Made by a program: the position numbers and the translations under genes | The notes under the pieces: generated by a model | The model's input: the letters and a program-made list of their open reading frames with translations, nothing else | Database searches by the model: none | Told to the model about the DNA's origin: nothing | Assembly: GCF_009858335.1 (NCBI RefSeq) | Contig: NZ_VMSE01000002.1 | Location: forward strand, 62,001-126,000 | Direction of reading: 5' to 3' | Length of the DNA stretch: 64,000 nucleotides | From: Methylovorus glucosotrophus | GTDB taxonomy: Bacteria > Pseudomonadota > Gammaproteobacteria > Burkholderiales > Methylophilaceae | In this document: one piece after another, positions 36,746 to 43,665 of the stretch | How positions within the stretch are numbered: position 1 is the first letter of the stretch | Layout of the letters: each line of letters opens with the position of its first letter

Positions 36746-36867
36746 ACAACTGCGTGAATTATATGCGATGTCGCCGAAAATAAACAGGCGGGGAAATGCG
36801 GTTGAGGAAAAGCGAGGAACGAATGTTAGGCGTTTGGAGATACACTTTTTGCCAGCTTGTATGCATG

Positions 36868-36890
36868 CAGCCCAGCAGATTGCCGGGCTG
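36868..36890 (-). terminator. Hairpin after btuM copy 2
   Basis: Arms 36868-36876 and 36882-36890 pair over nine bases (one G-T), with a five-base loop. It lies 49 nt past the btuM stop and upstream of the next riboswitch. There is no U-tract, so its role as a terminator is uncertain. Confidence 0.4.
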
Positions 36891-36938
36891 AGAATGTTGA
36901 TGGACTGACGTGGGGCGCTACACGCTACCCGACAAAGA

Positions 36939-37502
36939 TTAAAGCGATATGCGGCTGGGAGCGGCGATACGCAATTTGAATAAACGGGCTGCCAGCCAAC
37001 CAATCGCCACATACATCAACGCGTAGCCTACATAGGGCATGTAATACTTGGCTACGCGGACGCTAAATTCGGTAATGGTCAGGCTATCCACTTTGTCTGA
37101 AAACGCAAACCAGAATGCATTGGATACCACAAAAGCAATGCTGGTGGAGCCCCAGGCAAACAATGCAAATGGCAAGATGGAAAATGGCTTGTCACTATCC
37201 GCCAGTAACCGTCCCGCGCCCCATACCAGGCCATAGGTGGGAATCAGGCCCCAGTAACCAGGCGACATGCAGTAATCCGACACGCCTTGCCAGCCCATGG
37301 CATACCCATCCATGCCAAATGCCGCAATCAGCGCCAGCCCCAGCCAACCGGTGTTCGTAATCAGCAAGCCGCCCATGAACAGCACCGCCAGCGTGGCGTC
37401 AGGCAGGTAAACATCATTGCCGAAATGCTGGGTGCGAGTGGCGATGATCAAAAGAATCAGGATAGCGCCCACCCAGAAAGACTGCTTGTTGTGCTGCGGC
37501 AT
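36939..37502 (-). CDS. btuM: BtuM-type solitary cobalamin permease, copy 2
   Basis: A 187-residue membrane protein with about six hydrophobic helices, homologous to copy 1. The shared loop here reads WQGVSDYCMSPGYWGLIPTYG with Cys78 at the position equivalent to Cys79; SD-x-C-x-SP-x-Y-x3-P-x-YG is common to both. Elsewhere the two have diverged strongly, so the duplication is old or one copy was acquired. It lies 98 nt after btuB copy 2, behind a terminator hairpin. As for copy 1, B12 import without an ECF ATPase is inferred from the BtuM family. Confidence 0.82.
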   Translation of the reverse strand: MPQHNKQSFWVGAILILLIIATRTQHFGNDVYLPDATLAVLFMGGLLITNTGWLGLALIAAFGMDGYAMGWQGVSDYCMSPGYWGLIPTYGLVWGAGRLLADSDKPFSILPFALFAWGSTSIAFVVSNAFWFAFSDKVDSLTITEFSVRVAKYYMPYVGYALMYVAIGWLAARLFKLRIAAPSRISL

Positions 37503-37563
37503 TTCGTCAAAACTCCGTTGTGCTTGCTTAGTGCCTTGGATTGTAACCTCAAACTGGTAGATT

Positions 37564-37593
37564 TAAAAAAAGACCCTCCATAAATGAAGGGCC
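37564..37593 (-). terminator. Rho-independent terminator between btuB copy 2 and btuM copy 2
   Basis: On the minus strand GGCCCTTC (37586-37593) pairs with GGAGGGTC (37572-37579) around a six-base loop, followed by TTTTTTT (37564-37571 in plus-strand A's). Read-through or a second promoter is needed for btuM. Confidence 0.85.
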
Positions 37594-37599
37594 TGAACT

Positions 37600-39462
37600 T
37601 TATTTTGAAGGCGAGTAACGTACACTGATGAAGAGATTGGTCCCAGGGGTACCGTACGGTGGTGCAGTAGGGGTGAAGGTCGTAGCGGTTGTTACCAAGG
37701 TGTAGTCTTTATCCAGCAAATTATTCAGTCTTGCATTCAATGACCAGTCTTCATTGATTTTGTATTTTCCAGTGAGATTAACCAGGGTGTAACCAGCCAT
37801 AACGATTTGGTTCTCAGGATCATTGAAGCGCTTGCCACTGGCGATTACTTCTGTCCCGATCTCAAACTTTCCCCATACCTGCCCCAGCCAGAGAGAGCCA
37901 TATTGACGTGCCCGACGGGCAATCACTTTTCCGGTATCTTCATTCCGTGGATCTTGTACATCTGCGCTTGCTCGCAGGTGATAATTTTCTATCCAGCCCT
38001 CATAGCTTAATGTGGCGCCTTTAATTTTGGCGGAGCCTACATTGCTGGGAAAATCTGTCAGGGTGCCATTTGTACCCACCAGCAGGTTGTCAATTTCGTT
38101 ATGGTAGGCCGTCAAGCTGATACGGTGATGTCCTTGATCGTAGACAACGGCCGCTTCGGTATTGCGTGATGTTTCAGGTTTAAGGTTGGGGTTGCCTTGA
38201 TAGGTATAGCCAAATCCATAATCCTGAAATGGAAGATATAAATCATTAAAGGTCGGTGCCCGGAAGGCTGTACCAAAGCTTCCATTCACGCGCCAGTAAT
38301 CATTAAGGCGATACCCATATCCTATGTTCCCGGTGGTATGTTCCCCAAATTGGGAGTTATTGTCTCGGCGTAAGCCAAACTTGAATGCATGGGCATTTTT
38401 CTCAAGCAGATAGCTTGCAAGGTAGCCATTATTAAACCGTTTGTCGACGGTGTAGCTGCCATTCCCATCGACCTTGTCTTCTAGTCTGTCATAGGCAAGA
38501 GTTAATGTGCCCAATGGCAAGCGCAAGTCATTCTGCCAATAGTGTTGGCGCTGCTTGGTGCGCAACGAGCTGACGCCGAAACTGCCGACGCTGTAAAGAT
38601 CGTCCTGGCTTTCGCCTATGCGGAACTGGCTCTGCCAGTATTCGGTGATTTTGTTTTTGCTGGTAAGGGCAAAGCTTTGTTGACGCAAATCCTGATTGGC
38701 AGGAAAGTCATTACCGTCAAAGTCATAGTGACCATTTGATGTGTATACCTGAGCACCAATTTCATGACCTTCTGCCAGAGTGTGGCTGATGTTGCCATTA
38801 AAGCTCAGATTGCGAAAACCATCGTGATCTTGATCTCGTCCGGATTGGGTCCTGAATGACGAAATACCATCTGTGGTGAGCGACGCGACGCTCGCAGCAT
38901 AGCGAGTATCGCCCACGGAGCCACTCAAGGCCGCAGATGCCTGTTGTGTGTTGTTGCTGCCATAACCTGCAGATGCTGACAGACGGGGTTCGCCTTTGCC
39001 CTGTCGGGTAAAAATCTGTATTACACCGCCGATGGCATCTGCTCCATACAGGCTTGATGCCGGGCCACGCAGGATTTCAATGCGTTCAATTTGCTCAGGC
39101 AGAATTTGGCTCAGCGTGGTGGTTCCTGTTGTCGCTGAGCTGACTCGCATGCCATCAATCATTACGACTACCGCTTGTGAACCTGTGCCGCGCAGGTGGA
39201 TATTGGTGGTGGCGCCCAGGCCGCCATTGGATTCTATTTGAATCCCGGGTTGGGTGCTTAGCAGTTCTGCCAAAGTGGATTGACCGGCGCGCTCAATTTC
39301 TTCGCGGGTAATGACGCTGACGTCTGCCAATACATTCTCGCGGGATTCTGCGATGCGACTAGCAGTGACCACGACTTCATCGGTGTAAATGGAGGTGGCC
39401 TCCGCGTATGCGCCCGTCGTAAACAGCAAGCCTATCGTACTTGCCAGTATGGTTTTGTTCAT
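37600..39462 (-). CDS. btuB: TonB-dependent cobalamin receptor BtuB, copy 2
   Basis: A 620-residue receptor. A signal peptide (MNKTILASTIGLLFTTGAYA) is followed by the TonB box DEVVVTASR, a plug with IHLRGTGSQAVVVMIDGMRV and VEILRGPASSLYGADAIGGV, and a barrel ending NLFISVRYSPSK. It parallels copy 1 throughout but differs in many loops, for example the substrate-facing DGNDFPANQDLRQQ region, so the two may prefer different corrinoids. Upstream sits its own cobalamin riboswitch. The terminal residues are again non-aromatic. A terminator directly follows the stop codon, then btuM copy 2. Confidence 0.92.
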   Translation of the reverse strand: MNKTILASTIGLLFTTGAYAEATSIYTDEVVVTASRIAESRENVLADVSVITREEIERAGQSTLAELLSTQPGIQIESNGGLGATTNIHLRGTGSQAVVVMIDGMRVSSATTGTTTLSQILPEQIERIEILRGPASSLYGADAIGGVIQIFTRQGKGEPRLSASAGYGSNNTQQASAALSGSVGDTRYAASVASLTTDGISSFRTQSGRDQDHDGFRNLSFNGNISHTLAEGHEIGAQVYTSNGHYDFDGNDFPANQDLRQQSFALTSKNKITEYWQSQFRIGESQDDLYSVGSFGVSSLRTKQRQHYWQNDLRLPLGTLTLAYDRLEDKVDGNGSYTVDKRFNNGYLASYLLEKNAHAFKFGLRRDNNSQFGEHTTGNIGYGYRLNDYWRVNGSFGTAFRAPTFNDLYLPFQDYGFGYTYQGNPNLKPETSRNTEAAVVYDQGHHRISLTAYHNEIDNLLVGTNGTLTDFPSNVGSAKIKGATLSYEGWIENYHLRASADVQDPRNEDTGKVIARRARQYGSLWLGQVWGKFEIGTEVIASGKRFNDPENQIVMAGYTLVNLTGKYKINEDWSLNARLNNLLDKDYTLVTTATTFTPTAPPYGTPGTNLFISVRYSPSK

Positions 39463-39617
39463 GAATACCCCTTTGTGTGCATGCGACCCCGCATGCGAGA
39501 AATAAAAAGGGAATACCGTGAGGGAAGCTGTTGAATCTATCCGGAACGAAGGCGCAATATGAAATTAAGTTATCTGCGATTCGCTGCGAAAACCGTCACC
39601 CCGCGGTATTGCCTGCT

Positions 39618-39815
39618 TGTGAGCTATCGGGCCGGTCTCCGGGCTTATACGTTTTGTTCATTCGCCTTCCCATGCATGTGCACAGTGGCTTGTTGAATGA
39701 ACCGCACGTAATTACCGTTGCGGGGGCAGCACAGGAATAGTTGCTCGATTAATCGTCAACGCACCTGTTTCCCAGTTTCACCCGGTTTGCAGAGCAGCAA
39801 ATCGGGCACCAGATA
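39618..39815 (-). promoter_or_regulatory. Cobalamin riboswitch upstream of btuB copy 2
   Basis: On the minus strand: GGTGCCCGAT, GGGAAACAGGTGCG, CTGCCCCCGCAACGGTAA near 39711-39728, CCACTGTGCA, GGGAAGGCG and the B12 box AAGCCCGGAGACCGGCCCGA at 39628-39647. The core is nearly identical to the riboswitch of copy 1; the peripheral stems differ. Confidence 0.95.
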
Positions 39816-39908
39816 ACGTGCATAGGATTATACGGGATGCAAAAAATTTCACCAAAGCGAGATTAAAACTTAACGTGTTGTAATACTTTCAAAAATGCTC
39901 GTTAGCAG

Positions 39909-39938
39909 TTGACCATGCAAGCTTTTTACAATTATAGT
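39909..39938 (+). promoter_or_regulatory. Sigma-70 promoter of the zapB-like/zapA operon
   Basis: TTGACC (39909-39914) and TATAGT (39933-39938) are separated by 18 nt. The predicted start site falls at about 39945, the A of the likely ATG, which would give a leaderless or nearly leaderless mRNA. Confidence 0.6.
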
Positions 39939-39944
39939 GCCGAT

Positions 39945-40145
39945 ATGGAATCCGATCTGAAAGCCCTCGAAGACAAGGTAGGTGAGCTGGTGCAGCTTTA
40001 CCATGCCGTGCGTTCGGAGAATCTGCAATTGCGTCAGGAGCTTGCCCAAAGCCGTGATGAATCGCGCCTTTTGAAAGAGCAAATGTCCAAGGCTGGTAGC
40101 CGGATCGAGGCTCTGTTAAGCCAATTGCCAGAAGGTAGCCTATGA
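39945..40145 (+). CDS. Small coiled-coil ZapB-like cell-division protein
   Basis: About 66 residues starting MESDLKALEDKVGELVQLYH. The whole protein is a heptad-rich coiled coil (LKALEDKVGELVQLYHAVRS, ENLQLRQELAQSRDESRLLK), matching the TIGR02449 family that lies beside zapA in many proteobacteria. Such proteins probably support the Z-ring with ZapA. I take the ATG at 39945 because a good promoter occupies 39909-39938; a TTG at 39909 would lie in the -35 element. Its stop overlaps the zapA start by 4 nt. Confidence 0.75.
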   Translation: MESDLKALEDKVGELVQLYHAVRSENLQLRQELAQSRDESRLLKEQMSKAGSRIEALLSQLPEGSL

Positions 40146-40447
40146 GCGAAGTGCGTGCAGTTGATGTCAACATCATGGGGCGGGAGTTCAAGGTTTCCTG
40201 TACGGATGATGAGCGTGAAGGATTGATTTCAGCCGTCACGTATCTTGATCGCAAGATGCGTGAAATTCGCGATACCGGCAAGGTGATTGGCATTGAGCGT
40301 ATTGCGGTGATGGCCGCCCTCAACATGGCGCATGAGCTTTTAACTACCCGTAGCGGCGGCTTTGACATCGGGGATTTGAAGCGTAGAATGATGTCCATGC
40401 AGGAACAGATTGACGAGGCGATTGCCGAGCAAAACAAGTTGTTCTGA
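40142..40447 (+). CDS. zapA: Cell division protein ZapA
   Basis: A 101-residue ZapA. VDVNIMGREFKVSC is the N-terminal strand pair, RKMREIRDTGKVIGIERIAVMAALNMAHELL is the central helix region and the C-terminus is a coiled coil (KRRMMSMQEQIDEAIAEQN). It bundles FtsZ filaments at midcell. It is coupled to the coiled-coil gene before it (ATGA overlap) and followed by 6S RNA, an arrangement conserved in proteobacteria. Confidence 0.93.
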   Translation: MSEVRAVDVNIMGREFKVSCTDDEREGLISAVTYLDRKMREIRDTGKVIGIERIAVMAALNMAHELLTTRSGGFDIGDLKRRMMSMQEQIDEAIAEQNKLF

Positions 40448-40484
40448 TCAAAAATTTTCTTTTGCCATGTCTGTCATGGCGCCA

Positions 40485-40670
40485 GTTTGTTCCCTGCGGT
40501 ATTGTTTAGGTCATAAATTCCTTGAACTAGTCTTTGGCATCGGTTTCGGTGTGTTGATTCACTGTTGAGCGCGCTCCTAATGTGGGTGTACCTGATGTGT
40601 TCCACGCTGTTACCACTTGAACCTTTTGGTTCAGGATGCTGGCCTGGGTGATGCTTGCGGGGAACTCCCA
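40485..40670 (+). ncRNA. ssrS: 6S RNA
   Basis: A transcript of about 185 nt directly after zapA. The closing stem pairs GTTCCCTGC (from 40489) with GCGGGGAAC (ending 40665). The 3' part contains CACTTGAACC-TTTT-GGTTCAGG near 40613-40634, the hairpin also seen in E. coli 6S RNA. The middle can form the open promoter-like bubble between irregular stems. 6S RNA binds the sigma-70 RNA polymerase holoenzyme and adjusts transcription in stationary phase. A terminator follows at once. Ends are approximate. Confidence 0.85.
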
Positions 40671-40675
40671 CATTG

Positions 40676-40716
40676 CAAAAAGCACGTGATTCCAATGGAA
40701 CCCCGTGCTTTTTTTA
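40676..40716 (+). terminator. Terminator of 6S RNA
   Basis: AAAAAGCACG pairs with CGTGCTTTTT, with an inner TTCCA/TGGAA stem, followed by T's. It ends 24 nt before the convergent DUF2237 gene. Confidence 0.85.
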
Positions 40717-40739
40717 TGGCGATATCCTGCTGGTTTGGG

Positions 40740-41099
40740 TTATCGCAGTTCGTGGTATTTCAAATCCCCCAGACTCACAATCTCCAGCGCACGCTCGTGC
40801 GTGGCTTCCAGGATCACCGGCGGCGCAAACCCTGCCTCTGCAGCTTCATGCCAGCGGGCGGCGCACAAACACCAGCGATCACCAGGTTTCAAGCCTTCAA
40901 ATCCATATTCAGGTCGTGGCGTGCTAAGGTCATTTCCCCGGGATTGGGAAAATGCCAGAAACTCTTCAGTGACTTGCGCGCAGACAGTGTGACTGCCTGT
41001 GTCTTCGGGGCCGGTTTCGCAGCAGCCGTTACGGGTGAAGCCGGTCAATGGTTGAGTGCTGCAGGATTGCAGCGGGGTACCTAACACGTTTTTTGCCAT
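40740..41099 (-). CDS. DUF2237-family protein
   Basis: A 119-residue protein with the DUF2237 pattern: NVLGTPLQSCSTQPLTGFTRNGCCETGPEDTGSHTVCAQVT, then FLAFSQSRGNDLSTPRPEYGFEGLKPGDRWCLCA and APPVILEATHERAL (quoted as landmarks; conserved Cys residues near 13, 26, 27 and 40 and in WCLCA). No activity is known for the family; the many cysteines suggest metal binding or redox sensitivity. It is convergent with 6S RNA and divergent from the EVE-domain gene. Confidence 0.85.
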   Translation of the reverse strand: MAKNVLGTPLQSCSTQPLTGFTRNGCCETGPEDTGSHTVCAQVTEEFLAFSQSRGNDLSTPRPEYGFEGLKPGDRWCLCAARWHEAAEAGFAPPVILEATHERALEIVSLGDLKYHELR

Positions 41100-41238
41100 G
41101 GTGCAGTTCCTGTATCAGTGCTTGGTGTGGGTATACTCCTCGATCTTGAAATGCAGAACCGAGAAGCTGGTTGGGCTTTGACGTTACGCCATTGAGTTGG
41201 ATTATCATACGTAAAACTGAACGTCATAGAGAAGAAAA

Positions 41239-41700
41239 ATGCGATATTGGTTAATGAAGTCTGAGCCCGGCGATGTGTCGATTGATGATCTTGCCGGTTT
41301 TCCCAATCAAACGGTGGACTGGTATGGCGTCCGTAATTATCAGGCACGCAATTTCATGCGTGACCAGATGAAGGTCGGCGATGGCGTGCTGTTTTACCAT
41401 TCCAACTGTGCCGAGCCAGGCATTGTCGGTATCGCCGAAGTGAGCCGGCTTGCCTATCCTGACCGGTTGCAGTTTGTTGAGGGGCATAAATATTATGACC
41501 CCAAGGCAACGCCAGAAAATCCCCGCTGGTTCAATGTGGACGTCAAGCTGGTGCGTAAAACCCGTCTCTTGAGCTTGAAGGAAATGCGCGAAACACCGGA
41601 GCTGGAAAGTCTGCGCATTCTGCAGCGTGGTAATCGTCTTTCCATCACCCCGGTAGATCCGCGCGAATGGAATTTCATCATGAAGCTGCTGGAAGCCTAG
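41239..41700 (+). CDS. EVE-domain (PUA-like) nucleic-acid-binding protein
   Basis: A 153-residue single-domain EVE protein starting MRYWLMKSEPGDVSIDDL. WYGVRNYQARNFMRDQMKVGD, VLFYHSN, GIVGIAEV and the C-terminal ITPVDPREWNFI are signatures shared with human THYN1. EVE domains bind modified bases such as 5-methylcytosine and are sometimes linked to restriction; here the gene stands with housekeeping neighbours. AGAGAAGAAA precedes the start. A PNPOx-like gene follows after 1 nt. Confidence 0.92.
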   Translation: MRYWLMKSEPGDVSIDDLAGFPNQTVDWYGVRNYQARNFMRDQMKVGDGVLFYHSNCAEPGIVGIAEVSRLAYPDRLQFVEGHKYYDPKATPENPRWFNVDVKLVRKTRLLSLKEMRETPELESLRILQRGNRLSITPVDPREWNFIMKLLEA

Positions 41701-41701
41701 C

Positions 41702-42265
41702 ATGAGCAAGCAGTTTGATGCGCTTGGCCAGGAGCACATGGAGTTCATCTGGCAGCAACCCATGTTCTTTGTGGCTACTGCCGCGCCGGAAGGCCGGGTC
41801 AATCTCTCGCCCAAAGGTTTGGATTCATTGCGCGTGCTGGATGCCAACACCGTGGCCTGGCTGAATGTGACGGGCAGCGGCAATGAAACGGCTGCGCATC
41901 TGCTCGAAAACCCGCGCATGACACTGATGTTTTGTGCGTTTGAAGGCAAGCCGCTGATTTTGCGTCTGTATGGGCAAGCGCAAGTGGTGCATCCGCATGA
42001 CCGTGCCTGGAATGACTGGGCCGCCCGCTTTGAGCAGCTGCCGGGAACACGCCAGATTTTTATATTGAAAGTTGATCTGGTGCAGACTTCGTGCGGCATG
42101 GCCGTGCCCTTGTTCAGTTACCAGGGCCAGCGCACCCAGTTGACGCAATGGGCAGAAAAACAGGGCGAAGCAGGCATGCGACGTTACTGGCAGGACAAAA
42201 ACCAGCGCAGTCTGGATGGCAAACCAACCGGGATTTTTGGCCCGGATCTGTTTGATCCCATTTAA
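41702..42265 (+). CDS. Pyridoxamine 5'-phosphate oxidase-family (FMN-binding split barrel) protein
   Basis: A 187-residue protein of the PNPOx-like split-barrel fold. FVATAAPEGRVNLSPKGLDS, VAWLNVTGSGNETAAHLLEN, RMTLMFCAFEGKPLILRLYG and the later QTSCGMAVP are typical of the subgroup with unknown substrate. It probably binds FMN or F420-like flavin. It follows the EVE gene by 1 nt, so both are made from one mRNA, and it ends before a palindromic terminator. Confidence 0.88.
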   Translation: MSKQFDALGQEHMEFIWQQPMFFVATAAPEGRVNLSPKGLDSLRVLDANTVAWLNVTGSGNETAAHLLENPRMTLMFCAFEGKPLILRLYGQAQVVHPHDRAWNDWAARFEQLPGTRQIFILKVDLVQTSCGMAVPLFSYQGQRTQLTQWAEKQGEAGMRRYWQDKNQRSLDGKPTGIFGPDLFDPI

Positions 42266-42301
42266 CCGCTTTTTCACACCTCGCGTGCAAGCGTGAAAAA
42301 G

Positions 42302-42329
42302 AAAAAAGCCCGCAATTGCGGGCTTTTTT
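42302..42329 (+). terminator. Bidirectional palindromic terminator
   Basis: A 28-nt perfect palindrome: A6-GCCCGCAA/TTGCGGGC-T6. It serves the PNPOx-like gene on the plus strand and the convergent beta-propeller gene on the minus strand. Confidence 0.93.
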
Positions 42330-42357
42330 GTACTGATCGAAACTGCCAGTCAGTGAT

Positions 42358-43428
42358 TTAAGGCTGATCCAGGCTACCCATGGATTTAGGGTAAGTGACC
42401 AGGCCCCAAGGCATATCCTTGTCGGTCACGCGTTTTACGACATCCAGCGTCGTCGCATCAAATACCACCACTTCGTTGGATTTGCCGCATGCCAGCAGAA
42501 TCTGCTTGTCATCTGGGGTGAAGCTGAAGTGCCAGCAACGATCACCGGTGGTAACAGACTTCACCTTGCTGTAGGTCTTGGCATCGTAGACTTCCAGGGC
42601 TTTTTCCTTGGAGGTGGCGACATAGATGTGCTTGCCATCGCGGTCATAGGCGATGCCGTAAGGACCCTTGCCGGTATCTACAGTCTTTAATACCTTGAAC
42701 TTGTCATCCAGCACGACAAACTTGTTGCCGAACTCCAGGGTGGCGACATAGGTTTTGCCATCAGGGGAAACCTTGATGCCGCGTGGGCGTTCGCCGTATT
42801 CCTTGGTCTTGACGGTTTTCAGCAACTTGCCTGTGGCAATGTTGTGGACGGTGATGGTGTTGTCAGCCTCATTGGTGATAATCAGCTTTTTGCCATCCTT
42901 GGAGAATTCAATGCCTTCGGTTTCCGGGCCGCCGACAATCTCACGGATTTTCTTGCCTTTTTTCAGATCCACAATGGCGATGCGGGCTGGCTCGTCATCA
43001 TCATCGTCATCTTCCTTGGCTGCGGGTTCACCTGGTTTTGGTGGTGGGCCGCCTTTGGAGCTGGGCTCAAAGGATACAAAGGCGAGGTCGCCCTTGATGC
43101 GGACAAATTCGGGGTTTTTGCCGATGTCGATATGCTGCACCAGCTTGCCAGTGGCGGTATCGATCACGGAGATATTGCCATTTTCCTTGTTGGCGGTGAT
43201 GAGCAACTTGCCATCCGCCGTGACGCCCAGGCCACGTGGTGCCTTGCCCTGAATGTCGATGGTTCTGCTGGTTTCCAGCGTATCCAGATTAATGACGCTG
43301 ACACCGGCATCCTGATTGGTCACATACGCGATACCTTTGTCGGCCATTGCCGCATGGCTTGCCAATAGTCCGCTGGCTGCCAGGATCAAGGTGGCGCTAA
43401 ACCTCATGACGAGGGGGGTAGATTTCAT
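42358..43428 (-). CDS. Periplasmic YVTN-type beta-propeller protein
   Basis: A 356-residue protein with a signal peptide (cleavage near SHAAMADKG). Repeats of the YVTN kind follow: GIAYVTNQDAGVSVINLDTL, GVTADGKLLITANKENGNIS and others, about six to seven blades. Between blades two and three is an insertion of Pro/Gly-rich sequence with six consecutive Asp (KEDDDDDDEPARI near residue 142), which could bind a cation. Similar periplasmic propellers occur with PQQ-dependent alcohol oxidation (TIGR03866 type), attractive in a methylotroph, but no such genes lie nearby. It is monocistronic. Ligand or partner is unknown. Confidence 0.85.
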   Translation of the reverse strand: MKSTPLVMRFSATLILAASGLLASHAAMADKGIAYVTNQDAGVSVINLDTLETSRTIDIQGKAPRGLGVTADGKLLITANKENGNISVIDTATGKLVQHIDIGKNPEFVRIKGDLAFVSFEPSSKGGPPPKPGEPAAKEDDDDDDEPARIAIVDLKKGKKIREIVGGPETEGIEFSKDGKKLIITNEADNTITVHNIATGKLLKTVKTKEYGERPRGIKVSPDGKTYVATLEFGNKFVVLDDKFKVLKTVDTGKGPYGIAYDRDGKHIYVATSKEKALEVYDAKTYSKVKSVTTGDRCWHFSFTPDDKQILLACGKSNEVVVFDATTLDVVKRVTDKDMPWGLVTYPKSMGSLDQP

Positions 43429-43617
43429 GCTGACTCTCTCCTTCTTACGTGGTGGTTGACGTGCTTTTTATGATCTGTTGTAGGCAACGTCAAAATGCAT
43501 AGGTTCATTGCCGTGCAGCATGCCTGGGGGCATTGCACGGGGCCGCTGACATCCATGCAAAAATCGTGCTGGAAAATTAATTCGAATTATTTCAGCAACT
43601 TGAAGAAATCCCCCAAA

Positions 43618-43660
43618 GAAACTGGCTGTAAGCAACCACCACTTTGGTTGCTTACAGCCA
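43618..43660 (-). terminator. Terminator of ilvA
   Basis: A perfect 16-bp stem (43623-43638 with 43645-43660) and 6-nt loop, followed on the minus strand by GTTTCTTT. It begins 6 nt after the ilvA stop codon. Confidence 0.8.
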
Positions 43661-43665
43661 AAAGC

